A stretch of 64,000 nucleotides of DNA from Emergomyces orientalis (Eukaryota; Ascomycota; Eurotiomycetes; Onygenales; Ajellomycetaceae): positions 4,464,001 through 4,528,000 of the forward strand of contig MOWL01000067.1 in NCBI GenBank assembly GCA_002110485.1, read 5' to 3'. A model generated the notes under the pieces. It saw only the letters and a list, made by a program, of their open reading frames with translations. It ran no database searches and was not told the origin of the DNA. The position numbers were made by a program, and so were the translations under genes. How positions within the stretch are numbered: the first letter of the stretch is position 1; each line of letters begins with the position of its first letter. Below, piece after piece: positions 21,802-34,299 of this stretch.

Positions 21802-23315
21802 TTTTTATGACTTGTTGACGGCCTGGACTGCTCTTATGATGATTCGGAAGACACGCGCGTGGGGTGCTTTGCGAATATATTCCCTTTAGCTCCGTAATCG
21901 TACGAGAGGTACGCGTGGGGGAAAGGAAGAGAAGAAATGATTGTGTTAAGATGTTTTGCATAAAACAACATGCGGTCATTGAGAATTGGTGGCTTCAGCC
22001 ATCCATATGATGATGACCATGTGATCTGTGCGAATAATTGCAGTGGATTTAAGGTAGTGGGTACATTCAGAGACATCCTCTCATTGGCCAGAGATTGGTT
22101 TAAGCAAGCCACCGAACCCATGGAAATCGGCTTGGTTTGTATTTGAGGGCGCATATTTGCTGCTCATCAATTCGAACCTCCACAACTGGAGCGTATATAT
22201 ACTAATCATTGGTATAGGATAGTAGCAGAAATATGGTTATTACAACAGATTTTCTTTCACTGTTATGATATGGATGAATGAGTCTTTGCTTGGTCTTCAG
22301 AAGGCAAGCTTTTCGCCCTTTGCACTGTACAAGATGAACGGAGCACTCTTTTTCTATTCATTTCATGATACACCCGAGGTACAGGTGAAATTCGGTAGCT
22401 TATCCGGAGCATATACAGCAAAAGGAAACACAGTACCCAGCAGTACTTCGTTGTCAACCAATACCACTTATTTTCTAATTTTTCAAGTGCATGTACTGTA
22501 CCTCTACTATTTATCATGTCACACGCCTCATTATATGTATAGTGAATGTTGATTATATATAATTCCCTCCCCGACCTCGGAAATTCACTGGTTAATACCC
22601 CTTTCTTTTATCACACTACCCTATAAAAGCAACACCCTCTATATTTGGCCGGAGTGTAACGTTTGTCCTAGATGAATGGACGGGTCCAAGTGGCCCACCA
22701 AGAAACAGGCGGAAAAACGAACACTTTTGTATGCACGATTTTTGTGGAGACTATGAAAGAAGAGAATGATTGACATCAATGAACTGGCGTGATAAAGAGA
22801 GTAGTGGGGTGTAGAAGGTGGTTGCCACCTTCTTTTCCTGTCCTCGTCTACGTTTCACCATTTGAAGAATGAACTCGAAGCGCCTGGCCCCGATATTTCA
22901 TCCTATATTTCTAGGCGACACAGCACAACTAGGGATCTCAAACGCATATCAAAGGCCGAGAAGGCCGGAAGATCTGCATTTCTCAATAGTAACAAAATTG
23001 TTCTTGTAGATTAATTTTATTTTTCTATCTACCTTTGAAACTACACCAATTTTCTTGCTTTGTTTTTATTTTATCTCTCCTTTGTGTTCTCTTTCTCCTC
23101 TTTTGGTTTGCCCTTTTAGTTTGCCCTTTGTTTCTACTGAACTTCCTGCCTTTATGCCAAATCCACCGTTGATTATTAGACGTCCTATACTAAAAGAACT
23201 AGTGGGTCACCCTGATGAACAAAGGAAAAATGTGAAAAACATTAAATCAACCATCCCTGGTTGGTATCCACACACGCATTCGCGTGGCAATATTAGGGGT
23301 TTCCTACGCCTTTGT
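21802..23315. other. Intergenic region without a supportable gene
   Basis: A 1.5-kb gap upstream of the HSBP1-like gene and downstream of the MFS gene. Short frames on both strands have no recognisable features or splice structure. A pyrimidine-rich patch lies at about 23040-23130. Confidence 0.45.
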
Positions 23316-25350
23316 TTAGACTTTGGTCCAGACTTTGATACCGCCTTTCATGTAGCGCGCGAAGATCATGCAGACTGAACCGACAGCCAATACTACCCCT
23401 GAGAAGATAATTAGGTTTTCGAAGCTGTGAGAGGCAGCGTCGTCTTTCACAGCTGCTATTGCTGGTAGTCCTACGAGTGCTCTGTATAATGACACAAAGA
23501 AGCCAAATAATTAGCTCTCATCCGCTATGAGTAATTGAAGAGGATGGATAAATACCCGAACGCAAGCCCTATACACACAAGCCCAAACGTGATACCTAGG
23601 TTCTCCAACTGGCTGTTGGCGAGAGACACAACGCAAGGAGCGATCAAGCTGATAAAACCACCGCTAGCAATCCCGTAGACTCCCCCAAATATAAAAATAC
23701 CCGCCGTAGAGGGGTTGTAGCTGAGAGGCAACCAAAAAGCTAAAACTGATGTAGCAGTGAAGGTAGTGACAATGCACATGACGTTAAATGCGCCCATTTT
23801 GTCAGACACAGCTCCCAGGCCCACGCTGCGATACTTTTGGTTAGAGAAGTGGAATGAAGGTATTTTACACAAGGAGAAAACCAAGCAGATCATGAAGAGT
23901 AGGGCCAAGCGTTGCACTTACCGACCAAACATTGAACCGGCACTATGGATCGACAGTTAGCCAAGCCTACTTCTTTTATATTTTTGCTTTTGTTTTCAGG
24001 GTTGTCTCTTGGGGTTGTCACTTACTTGGTTACCGTGAGGGTGTATTGTGCAAGATCTGGAGACATTCCACTGGCAACGGACATCAGAGGGAGGTAATTG
24101 AAGGGCGCCAAGAACGACCACCTATGAAGTAGCGGAACATTGAGTCAATAATCATGGTTGTACATATATTGTGTCAATAGTCACGCACATGAAGAAAAAA
24201 GTTCCCAAAACAAAACCCGCCCATCCAAGTGCTTTCCGCCGTAGCAGTACACTCAGTTCCTTTGTATTTTTTTCTTCGTTCATTGGTGGTGTCTCAAGCT
24301 CGACTACGGGGGAATCCAATTCGGCCTCCTCAGCTTTGCTCCCAACCGATTTAACATCATCTGGCTCTATATCCTGGGAGTTCTTCCTATCTGTGCGCTG
24401 GCCGGACTCCTCGTCACCTCGCAGCTTTTTCAGTTTGTACTGTGGTGGAAAGGGAGTGTCGCAGAGCAGTATCCCAATCAGCATGGTTATGCCAACCACA
24501 ACCATGGACCATCTGATAGAGGTCGCAAAGCCGTGGGAATTAACAAGTCTGGATACCATAATAGGGAACAGGACACCCCCTATGTATTCTTGTTAGCATA
24601 AAAAGTTGAATAAACCAGTACTGTTGCCTAATCCCAATGAGAGATATGTTTGCTTTCATGCTGCATTGAGGTTAAGCTGAGCATAGGAGAATGAAAAGGC
24701 GCGTTGCTAAACTAGAATATCTTACCAAAACTACTCCCACAGCTCGCAACACCGACAGCAAATCCTCTTTTGGTCGAGAACCACTGGGACACGGTGACTA
24801 TGGCTGGCAAACAGGTTCCAGAGACTGCGATCCCAAACGCAACACCCTGAGCCAGGAGGACTTGGTAGTACTCGGTACAGAGGCTCAGCATACCAAGTGA
24901 GATGACAGCCAGGGCAGCGAATGGAGCAATCACTGGGCGAGAACCATACACATCCACTAGTTTGCCCACAGCCGGCCCGCACGCGAAAAAGAAAGAGATC
25001 TGAAGCGTTGTGATCCAAGCAAGCTGGGATGAATTCTTGCCAGGAAGCATGACTTGCTGATAATAGTACTGGAAAGTTCCGCAGCTGCCAGATGTGCAAT
25101 AAGAGGAAAAGGTCAGCGAAACAGCTTTGCTTTCCATATTTTTGGTGCTATTACTCATCAATGAGATGATGCCACCTCAATTCCACGGTGCAGGGCAAGG
25201 GAAAATGATGCCAATTATTATTTTGGCAAAGAGCAGGTATACTCACGTATTGAGGTATCCAAACGAAGACATTTGAAGGAGAAACGAGCCTACGACCACC
25301 GACCATGCTCTCACCCCTCCATTGGGGGGATCCGGACGGATATAAGCCAT
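23316..25350 (-). CDS. MFS transporter, monocarboxylate (MCT/MCH)-like
   Basis: Seven exons join to 1407 nt (468 aa): 25350-25247, 25084-24726, 24579-24189, 24121-24026, 23942-23922 (21 nt), 23825-23556 and 23481-23316. The start MAYIRPDPPNGGVRAW, with a DPPNGG-type motif before the first membrane helix, is typical of fungal monocarboxylate-type permeases. Hydrophobic segments are spread through the chain (for example QISFFFACGPAVGKLVDVYG, containing the loop 2-3 motif). A charged cytoplasmic loop at about residues 195-265 (KKLRGDEES and following) separates the two halves. Such proteins sit in the plasma or vacuolar membrane and include carboxylate and riboflavin carriers; the substrate cannot be read from sequence. 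All junctions keep frame with canonical GT-AG ends, one of them GTGCGT. Confidence 0.88.
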
Positions 25351-27781
25351 TTGGAGGAATAGGAAGGATTGAGAGAAAATGCAAAAAATCGAAGGAATGC
25401 TAAAGAGTCTTCAACGGAACAGGAACTTGAAAGGGTAATTGCAGTGAAGATGGATGGGTTTTCCTTTAAAAGCTTTGATGTGAAGAGTTATTTTTGAGAA
25501 GAAAATTGACTCCTACGCTTTTGTGCGTTTTGGGATTGTGGTGTTATTCAGTAGCCGCGGGAAGTCTCCACCAAAAGGGGTGGACAATGATGCGGTCCGC
25601 TTGAAACGATATCTCTATCACAAATGCTCAGCGAATTTAAGAGAAGGAGCGCTCCATTTAAGAAATTTCCATCCTAAATGATTGAGGTCATGAAAACAAA
25701 ACCATTGCGGCTGGTGGGAACTCAAAAAAGTGGAAAGGTTGCGGGCTGGGGACATCTGCCAGTCCGCCCTTGGCAACCTGGAGAGGAGAGTGTGTGTGTA
25801 CGAGTGTGTGAATTGTGTTTATTATCTAGGGGATGAGATCAACCGATGATATTGATTTATGCCTCACTCGCATGACATTGGTTGAGAGGGATAGGATTCA
25901 AAACCCCGCCATTCTATTTGATGTCCTGTGAACTGGAGTTCAATTCTCAAATCCAAAGCTCGTAGAAGGGATATCTGCATTATGGAGCTGTGCACCGCAT
26001 GCCTGAGCTGAAGAGAATGAAAGACATTACAAGAAGGTCAATTAGGATGAGCCGCAAAATGATCGAGCTTTGTCTAGGCTCAAGACAACTTCTCAACCCT
26101 CCACGCACGGGTGTCCCTGATATTACCAGAACGAAAAATTCCAGGCTGCCAATGAAAACTGCAAGTATCCCCAAAACATGACTCCCATTGACCCGGTAAT
26201 TGCTTGATAGATAGCTGAAACACAAGTGATGCCACTATCCGAGTCAACCGCACTGCTGTCTTTCTTTTTGCTTGTGAATTGAGAAGGTTCAACCTTAGGT
26301 CATGTTGGGAACACAAACAGATTTATGCATCATATCTTGTGTCATATCTTGCGTAGCCACTCTTGTAGGGCCCTTATACATAAGCTCCTGCATATAGCAA
26401 TGCTTTTGTAACACAACCAACTCTCTTTTTTTTAGCTTACCATGCGCGACAGCAAACCCCAGTGACTTTGTTTAACAGTATGCATGAGTCTGTTGCTTTT
26501 ATTCCCCTGTGATGGTTGAGAAAAACTTCATATCCGTGAAAATCAATTTCTCTCAACACACAAAGATAAAGTACGGTGCACAAGCATTTATATCTGATTA
26601 TATTAACAGAGCAGGGCTTGGCGGGGAATGTGATGGATGGTTACTCCTGGCTCATTGAGTCTCTTAGTCACGATGGTTGTCCACATATGAAATCAAGGGA
26701 GGATATGTATGAGAAAGATTATGGGTTGAAGGCTCCACAAGATGGTTAGTCCTCTACCTTATCCACAGAAGCAATTGCGAGGGTACCCTTGTAGATTTCT
26801 CCTTTATTCATGTAATGTAGAGGCAACCCGCGCACCTAGCAGCGTCATCTTGTTATTATTTTTCATCGACCGAGAGAACACATTTGACGGTTAATGACTA
26901 GGTAAGGCTTCGGGGACAGTTGTGATGTTGATCATGCTATCGTTGGGCAGGGTGTTCGTGGGAAGATCTGCGCTGGTCTCCCACCCGCCCGGTGGTCTCA
27001 GCCGTTGACGTTCAGGTTTACAGGCCGATAGTATTTTGCACAAATCTGGCAGCGTGCTGGCGGAACCACTAGAGATATTGGCCGATGTATTTGTGCTGGG
27101 ACTCCTCCTTTTTATATTAGCTTGCATGTTGCTCATACGCCAGCCATATATATTTTTAATTTACCACCTAACAAAATTCTCGTCCATGCATCTGGGCGCT
27201 TATATTCATCAGTGTTCTTTCACTCGCAGCTGACCAGAGGTTATGACAGGGAACAGAGCTCCCTTATCGCTATAAACCTATATTATTGTTCATGTTCCAA
27301 CTCAATCATTCCTACTCAGCCACGGCTCCCAGTAGATAATCCTATGGCTTGATATGTTTAGTAAATCGATAGAAGCAGGAACAACGAAATATCTCAAAAG
27401 TAACCATATGTTTCAAGTAGCAGCCGGTAATCAAATCCCGCCATGACACAGTACAAGTGCTCGCTGCCTCAAAATAATAATAAAAACGAAGAAGAAAAAG
27501 GAATAGATATGAAAAGGGCAGCTCCCAAACTTATCGTATGCAAAACTTCCAAACAAAGCGATTGACTCCGTCAGAAACCGTAGCACCAACTCGTATAAGA
27601 GGATAACGCGCGAGTAGGCTCACGCAAAACGGACCTCTCGAAGTCCCAAGCCTTGTGATGTAAACAAAAACTGAACGACCCCAGTACCGCCCTACGGGGA
27701 ATTGTGGTGTGTACGCTGCTACCCGGTAGGAATAAACGACAAAACCCGCAAGAGTATAAACCAACTTCAGCATATCTACTC
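25351..27781. other. Long intergenic region without a supportable gene
   Basis: 2.4 kb with only short unsupported frames on both strands. The longest ATG-started one (27136-26891, minus, 81 codons) is Thr/Ser/Pro-rich with no family resemblance and no clear upstream exon. The rest looks like promoter DNA of the MFS gene and the 3' region of the SNARE gene. Confidence 0.4.
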
Positions 27782-28292
27782 TTAAAATATCCAGCCCAAG
27801 ATAAGCCACAAGAGGAATCCAACTGCGATGACGATCCCCGCAATTTTAAACACGGCAACTCTATCCCCTTGTTTCGCCATGCGTGTTAAGCGACCGGCAC
27901 TTCCTCTGATGTTTGTCGATAGTGACGAGAATACTTCGCTCTGTTATTTTCGAGATGGCAAGTTAGCACTTCATCATATACTCAATGTGACTCTTTGTTT
28001 CTAATGAGAGGTGCGTATGGAGTGGGAAATACGAACTGTATTCTCAATCGTGCTGTGATCTCTGGCATGATCGTAAATATCTATCGTGACCGATTTCAAT
28101 GCATTAGTCTTCTGCGCAAGGGCGTCTAGGAGGTCGTTATTTTGTCTATTTTTTAGTATGCATTCGGTATTAGCCAACTAGTCTTCTTCATTTAATTTTT
28201 CAGAACCCCCTCTCCCCCAACCGCGCAAATCATAGTCGAAGGAGAGACAATCAGGGGCAGACATACTGCTCTCGCACGTAGGCGTCGCTCAT
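27782..28292 (-). CDS. sft1: Bet1/Sft1-type Qc-SNARE, 97 aa
   Basis: Three short exons, 28292-28267, 28145-28037 and 27940-27782, give exactly 294 nt. The protein has a short polar N-terminus (MSDAYVREQQNNDLL), a SNARE coiled coil containing SVTIDIYDHARDHSTIEN, a basic linker (GRLTRMAKQGDR) and a C-terminal tail anchor of about 20 hydrophobic residues (IAGIVIAVGFLLWLILGWIF). The layout and the length of 97 aa equal those of yeast Sft1, a Golgi SNARE for intra-Golgi and retrograde transport; the closely related Bet1 is the alternative. The expected place is the Golgi membrane, cytosolic side. The gene is invisible as a single open frame because the first exon is 26 nt and no exon exceeds 53 codons. 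Introns (121 and 96 nt) have consensus ends. Confidence 0.85.
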
Positions 28293-30568
28293 TTTGGAGA
28301 GCGGAGGTGACAACTGGACAATATATCGACTTGTTTCCGGTTGGCTTTGCGGAGCGGGAAGGGCGCCTTCTTGCTGCTCACTATCGTTCACTGTAATATT
28401 CCGTGAAACTTCCGCTTGATATCCAGTGTATACTGTGCTCTTTCTTCACTGTGGTTGTGCAGCTTAACTGCACAGAGTGTGGGTTGTCAATAAAGAGTTG
28501 CCTTTCGCCTTCGCTGAGTATATCGGAGGGGATGGTTCAATCGAAGGATGCACGCGCTGCCTAGGTGATAGGTATACAAGATATGGTATTTTGGAGTGCC
28601 GTGCTATCCCAAAGCAAGAGAGAGTTATGGTATCTGTGATTTATTTGTTGAAGGCAAAATGATCTGGCAGCAGATATGACACGGAGGCAGACATTCGGAT
28701 AAAGCAAGCCTCCAACGGCAGCACCCCAGATCATCGAAAGCAGATCGTCATGTGACGTGGATGTTGGTATGGCTAAGCTACCTACTGGGGTAGTGGGGCA
28801 GCTGTGTTTAACTTATCTTAAATCTACCACTAGTATGCGCAAGAAGTGATCAGGCTTTTGTCACTAAATGGCACTTGCTCTGTTCGCCTTGCGGATTGAA
28901 AAAAAAAGTGATTTTGTGAAAAGAAATCTGTGGACTGTCATGGGAATTTTCACTCGCCTGAGGACAATGAATTGAAAGCTACTACTCAAAAGTGCGCCAA
29001 TTAAAATTCCTTAAGAATACTTTTTGCCTGATGGCAAAGGCCAAGCTTGATAAAGAGCTCCTTTTTTCACAAAATGCCACTAATTCTTGGACATTTCATA
29101 ATAGTTCCCGGGGCATTTTTGATTCCTGAAATGGTTTTTAAACCTAAGAGAGGTCTTATTCCTAGGACACTTCTCAACCCTAAGGAGAACCACACTTTAA
29201 ACCTATAATGTCATGATTCTGAAGACTACTTGAGGCCCGATACTGGGCATTAGGGCTCAGGCTACCTACGGAATCATGACATTATAGATTTAAAGTGTGA
29301 TTGTTCTCAGGCTTAAAAAGGGTTCTGAGAAGTAAAAATGCCTTAGAATTTTAAAATTCCACAAAAATCATGACATTCTAGTTTAAAAGTGTGGTTCTTC
29401 TCAAGATTGACGAGTGTTCTGAGAATTAAAATGCTTTGAAATTTTGTCACGCCGGAAGCACGCTGATACCTGAGCTTGTGGTATTTAGCTCAAACCTGGG
29501 AAATCATATGCCCCTGAGAGCTACACCAAAATCGTGGCCAATCGAACTCATTCAGCAGAAGAAGATAGCTGTAAATGCCCATAATTTGGGGAGAAATGCC
29601 CCGAGAAGAGCAAAAAACTATTAGATATTGATATCTATAGTCATACTTTTTGGAAGTTCATGGCCTGGGTAGATAGAATTGACCGCGGAGTCATATAAAA
29701 CATTTGCTTCTAAGATACATTCAGAAATAATAATACTAAATAACCGAAAATAAGGCGTATGTTGGGGGTGGTTGGGACGGTGTCTAACATAATCACATCA
29801 AATCAAATGGTGGTTATCATATGTGCTGGCCTTTAACGGAGGAATCCTACTACGCCGCCTTCATTCCTCCCCAGTATGAAATCAACCCCGTCCACTGTTG
29901 GCCTTGGAGCCAACCATCGGACTGTTGTTTGCTGACTATTTGCACCAATCCATCTCTGGTCCCCGGATACTTTCATCTCCCATATTTCAATAACGTCGCT
30001 ACCGTTGTCCACGGTTCTGCTGGCCTGCAGGGCCTAGCCGATCGCATAGTTCTCTTCCTGGGCGGTGTCTCAGCGTAGTACTATTATGTGCTGGTTAACG
30101 CATTCCAGTATAAGTTTGGGATGCAACCTTACCCGTTGCGTTTTGATCATCGAGTCCAGAAGCGCCTAACACGCACGCTAGTTGAGCAGCAGAATAAGTT
30201 TCAACCACTCACCCCAGCCTCACCCTCAAGGTCTCCCACAGTAAAGTGACAAGTATCATTGTGGTGGGAATATCATTGTAATTGGGCGCACCAACACCCA
30301 GCAGCGCGAAGGCACAATGCCCAACCCCGCCTTGCGGCTGAATGTACTAGTCATGATATCTCAACCTCATGTCGTTGTCCTGCTTCATTCTACCACCTCT
30401 ACCATTTAGCAAATTTCCTGATTCATGCACGAACTCATCTCCTCCTTGGATGAGGTATCAATTTGTGATGCCCGTTTCAGCAAGTCGATACACCGGAACT
30501 TTATCAAGAAACCTGCCCCTAATTACCCTTTGTAACAACATACGCCCTCCTCTCAGTTGAGTCCAGAG
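28293..30568. other. Long intergenic region with an inverted-repeat cluster
   Basis: 2.3 kb separating the SNARE gene from the NLR-like pseudogene. The only clear structure is the inverted and direct repeat cluster near 29100-29450 (separate entry). A frame at 29821-30078 has an ATG but no recognisable features. Sequence before 30569 probably contains the former promoter of the NLR-like gene. Confidence 0.4.
29100..29450. repeat. Inverted repeat with an extra direct copy, MITE-like
   Basis: A segment around 29191-29219 (containing ATAATGTCATGATTC) reappears inverted at 29271-29299 with one mismatch in about 29 bases, separated by about 50 bp. Weaker similarity continues outward on both arms. 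A third, diverged copy in the same orientation as the right arm begins near 29367 (ATCATGACATTCTAG), about 94 bp downstream of the second. The sequence could form a long hairpin and resembles the terminal inverted repeats of a non-autonomous DNA transposon, but no target duplication or transposase is seen. Confidence 0.6.
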
Positions 30569-33500
30569 ATGGCTACCCAGCTTCAGACTCATGACAGCTA
30601 CACCGTAGGTTGGGTGTGCGCGCTGTCTAAGGAATTAATTGCCGCGGCGGCAATGCTCGATGAAACACACGACGACCTCCCCAAGCAGCCTATGACCACA
30701 ATTCCTATACCCTCGGGCGTGTTGGCATGCATAACATTGTAATAGCATGTTTGCCAAAAGGTGAAATAGGCAACAACAATGCAGCAACAGTCGCGGCTCG
30801 GATGACATCTACTTTCCCATCAATTAAATTTGGGTTGATGGTTGGTATTGGTGGAGGAGTCCCAAAATCAGTTAGGCTTGGCGATGTTGTGGTCAGCACA
30901 CCCACCGATGAGTTTAGCGGAGTAGTACAGTGGGATTTGGGGAAAACTCAACAAGAGGGCTTCAAACGAACCGGAGCATTGAACCACCCTCCCACCGAGC
31001 TACTTACTGCGTTGACAAAATTAGAGATGGAGCATGCAATGAAAGGTCCTAAGATACCACATTATCTTGACCAATTGAAGGCCAACTGGCCTAAACTTGC
31101 GCCGAGGTATACCAGGTCTGAGTCTTTGAGAGATGTGCTCTTTAGAGCAGACTGCAAGCATATTGAGAAACCTTATATTTGTGACATTGGCACTGAGGGG
31201 AACCAAGAGAATGATGACGAAGAGGAGGAGGAGGAAGAAGAAGAAGAAGAAGAAGAAGATCACTGCATTCACTGTGATCAAACCAGAATTGTCCGCAGAA
31301 AACCACGGGACATGCGTGTGCATTACGGCCTTATTGCATCTGGCAATCGAGTGATCAAAGATGCGTCGTTCCGGAACGAGATCAATAAAATGCTTGGAGG
31401 CAAGGTACTCTGCTTTGAAACGAAGGCAGCTGGGTTGATGAATGACTTCCCATGCCTGGTTATCCGAGGTATCTGTGACTATGCAGACGCACATATGAAC
31501 AAAAACTGGCAGGAACACGCAGCGGCTGTTGCAGCGGCATTTGCCAAGGAACTCCTCTTGTTGGTACCAAAACAGGAGGTGGAGCAGATGCCTACAATCA
31601 AAAGTGAGATGCCATCAATGTTCTTATGAATGGTATTGGCAGTAACTAGTTAGTGAGAACATGACAAAGATTTCTAACAGGTTACGGTTTTACTAGAAAT
31701 GGAAAGTCAGCTTGAAGGAGTGTCAAATACCGTCAATGAACTTCGTTCTTATCAACAAGACCAAGAGGGCCAGACCTTTACTGAGTGGCTTACACCAGTG
31801 GATCATACTCTTCAGCAAGATGACCTCACCCGCCAACAGCAGGAAGGCACCGGAAAATGGCTATTGCAATCAAATGAATTCCAACAGTGGGCACACACAA
31901 CCCAAACAGACTCTATTCTGTCCAGGCATACCAGGAGCAGGCAAAACAATTATCACATCTATTGTTGTCCGCCATCTTCAAAGGATATTTCAAAATAATA
32001 GTTTTGTTGGGATTGCATATTTTTATTGCAACTTCAAACAACAACAGGAACACCAGCCAGCTGATCTCATTGCGAGTCTATTAAAGCAATTCATTCAGAG
32101 GCAGCCTTCTGTACTCAAAGTTGTGAAGGACCTTTATAATCAAAATAAACCTCACCAAACCCGTCCTTCACTAGATGAACTCCGAAGCACACTACACCAA
32201 ATTGCAGCTTCTTATCAAAAGATTTTCATTGTCATCGATGCTCTAGATGAGTGCCAAGTTTCTCCTGATGGCCGTGAAATGTTTCTTCGAGAGATTACCG
32301 ACCTCCAGACAAACACCAATGCGAATATTTTCGTCACGTCACGATTTATCCAGGAAATTGAGAGAAAATTCAATGGAAGTCTCAAGCTTGAGATTCGCGC
32401 CAAGGATACAGATGTGCAAAAATATCTTCATGAGAAACAGCAGAATTGCTCATCCTTCATTTCAGACAACAATTCTCGTCAAGAAGAGATCAAGACCAAA
32501 ATCGCTAAGGCTGTTGATGGAATGTATGTACCAATATACACAGAGAGAGAGGGGGGGATTCACCAAGTTATCTAACATACGCTAGGTTTCTTCTCGCGCG
32601 CCTCTATGTTGATTCTCTAGCCTGTAAGACAACTAAGAAGGCGATAAACCAGACACTCCAAGAGTTAGAGGTAACATCTGAGGCACCAGATGACAACAAA
32701 AAGGCCAAAGCACTAGATGATGCTTATAAACATGCTATGGAGAGAATCCAAGGCCAACCACCAGAACACCAAGAGCTCGCCATAAAAGCCTTAGTATGGA
32801 TTGCTTGTGCAAAGAGGCAACTGACATGTTTAGAACTTCAACATGCTTTAGCTGTTGAGGTAGATGGATCTGAACTTGATCCAGATAATATTGCGAGTAT
32901 TAAGCTTACAGTCTCAGTGTGTGCCGGATTGGTCATTGCCAGCGAAAAGAGTGGGATCGTCCGTTTGGTCCATTACACCACTCAGGAATACTTCGAGCGC
33001 TCTTGGAAGGACTGGTTTCCCAATGCCCACACTGATATTACAAAAACATGTGTCACCTACTTGTCATTTGAAGCTTTCAAAACTGGATACGGCCCTAGTG
33101 AAGATATTTTGACTGAGAGACTCAAGTCACATATTATTTATGACTATGCTGCACGGAATTGGGGTTACCACGCCAGCAAATCTGCAATTGAAGGGGAGAA
33201 GTTGATTTTAGATCTTCTTCAAAGCACAGCTAAGGTATCTGCATGTAGCCAGGCTATGCAATATGATGGATACTTCATTACTGAAACAAAGATGACAGGT
33301 TTGCACCTGGCAGCGTACTTCGGACTGGAGAAATCTACATCAACACTACTTGAAAGCAATGCCGATATCGAGTCCAAGGATAGGTATGGCCGGACCCCGC
33401 TCTCATGGGCAGCTAAGAATGGCCATGAGCTGGTGGTGAAGCTGCTGCTTGAAAGCAATGCCAATGTTGAGTCCAAGGATGGGATGTATGGCTAGACCCC

Positions 33501-33729
33501 AGTCTCATTGGCGGCTGCATATGGCCATGAGCTGGTGGTGAAGCTGCTGCTTGAAAGGAATGCCGATATTGAATCCAAGGATGAGCTGTATGGCCGGACC
33601 CCACTCTCACGGGCAGCTGCATATGGCCATGAGCTGGTGGTGAAGCTGCTGCTTGAAAGGAATGCCGAGATCGAGTCCAAGAATGAGAAGAATGGCCCGA
33701 AGAAATGCCGATATCAAGTCCAAGGATGA
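30569..33729 (+). pseudogene. Nucleosidase-NACHT-ankyrin (fungal NLR-like) gene, disrupted
   Basis: This was a fungal NLR-like receptor: an N-terminal purine nucleoside phosphorylase-like domain (VGWVCALSKELIAAAAML, GLMVGIGGGVP, VIRGICDYADAH), a NACHT NTPase with P-loop PGIPGAGKT and Walker B IFIVIDALDECQ, and C-terminal ankyrin repeats. Such proteins are linked to allorecognition and innate-like responses. Traced exons are 30569-31603, 31697-32523 and 32586 onward, with consensus introns. Defects: one base missing near 30691, one extra base near 31901, an in-frame TAG at 33493-33495 inside the ankyrin repeats, and loss of register after about 33690. In the nucleosidase domain the usual FEMEAAG motif is FETKAAG, so the substrate-binding Met-Glu pair is gone. 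An acidic run encoded by GAG/GAA codons at about 31219-31258 interrupts the same domain. The family call is firm; the pseudogene status assumes the sequence is accurate. Confidence 0.88.
33330..33700 (+). repeat. Nearly identical 102-bp ankyrin tandem repeats
   Basis: The core TGGTGGTGAAGCTGCTGCTT recurs at 33431, 33533 and 33635, an exact 102-bp (34-codon) spacing. Units differ by only a few bases. Each encodes an ankyrin repeat of the form GRTPLS-AA--GHELVVKLLLE. A partial, internally deleted unit follows near 33695. Confidence 0.9.
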
Positions 33730-34299
33730 CTACTATGACCAGACGGCTAAGAATTGCCGCAAGAGAGGATATTCTCAGCTGTCTGCCAGATTAGATTTTC
33801 TTACATAGGCGACTAGGACAATACTGATAACTCTTCTTTTACATTCTGGTTGATAATTTCAACATTCTTTTACTATAAACACACCAGCAAACGGTATGCA
33901 GTGGAACGGGGAATCCGGCCAATCCGGAGTGGGGGCATGGAAGTGGATACGATAAAACTGGGTAACTCAGTATATTTCAAGCACAAAGGCAGACATTAGT
34001 ATAATAACAAAGCTCTTCTCTATCGACTTTTGTACGACACTGTATAATCCCATGGCCGCTTCTATCTGAGTGAAAACACCAAGAACGCCGCGCTAATAGC
34101 CAGGTATCTCCCAATCCGAGGAATCAGACCAGCCATCAATGCTGTATATACCCCTGGAACCCATACACGTTTCCAAATGAACGATGTGCATTACTGCACT
34201 GAACAATTGTTCCGTTCTGGGCAAGTATACGCCATTTGCTACTTGATGTAGTTAAAACCGACGCCCTCAGCCCTTCACACTGACGACATCCGGAACCAT
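33730..34299. other. Intergenic, convergent 3' ends
   Basis: About 570 bp between the NLR-like pseudogene (+) and the FUSC gene (-). No gene or repeat is seen. Confidence 0.5.

Noticed and set aside
26891..27136. Minus-strand 81-codon frame, Thr/Ser/Pro-rich
   Set aside because: It has no family resemblance, no upstream exon with good splice signals and no signal peptide.
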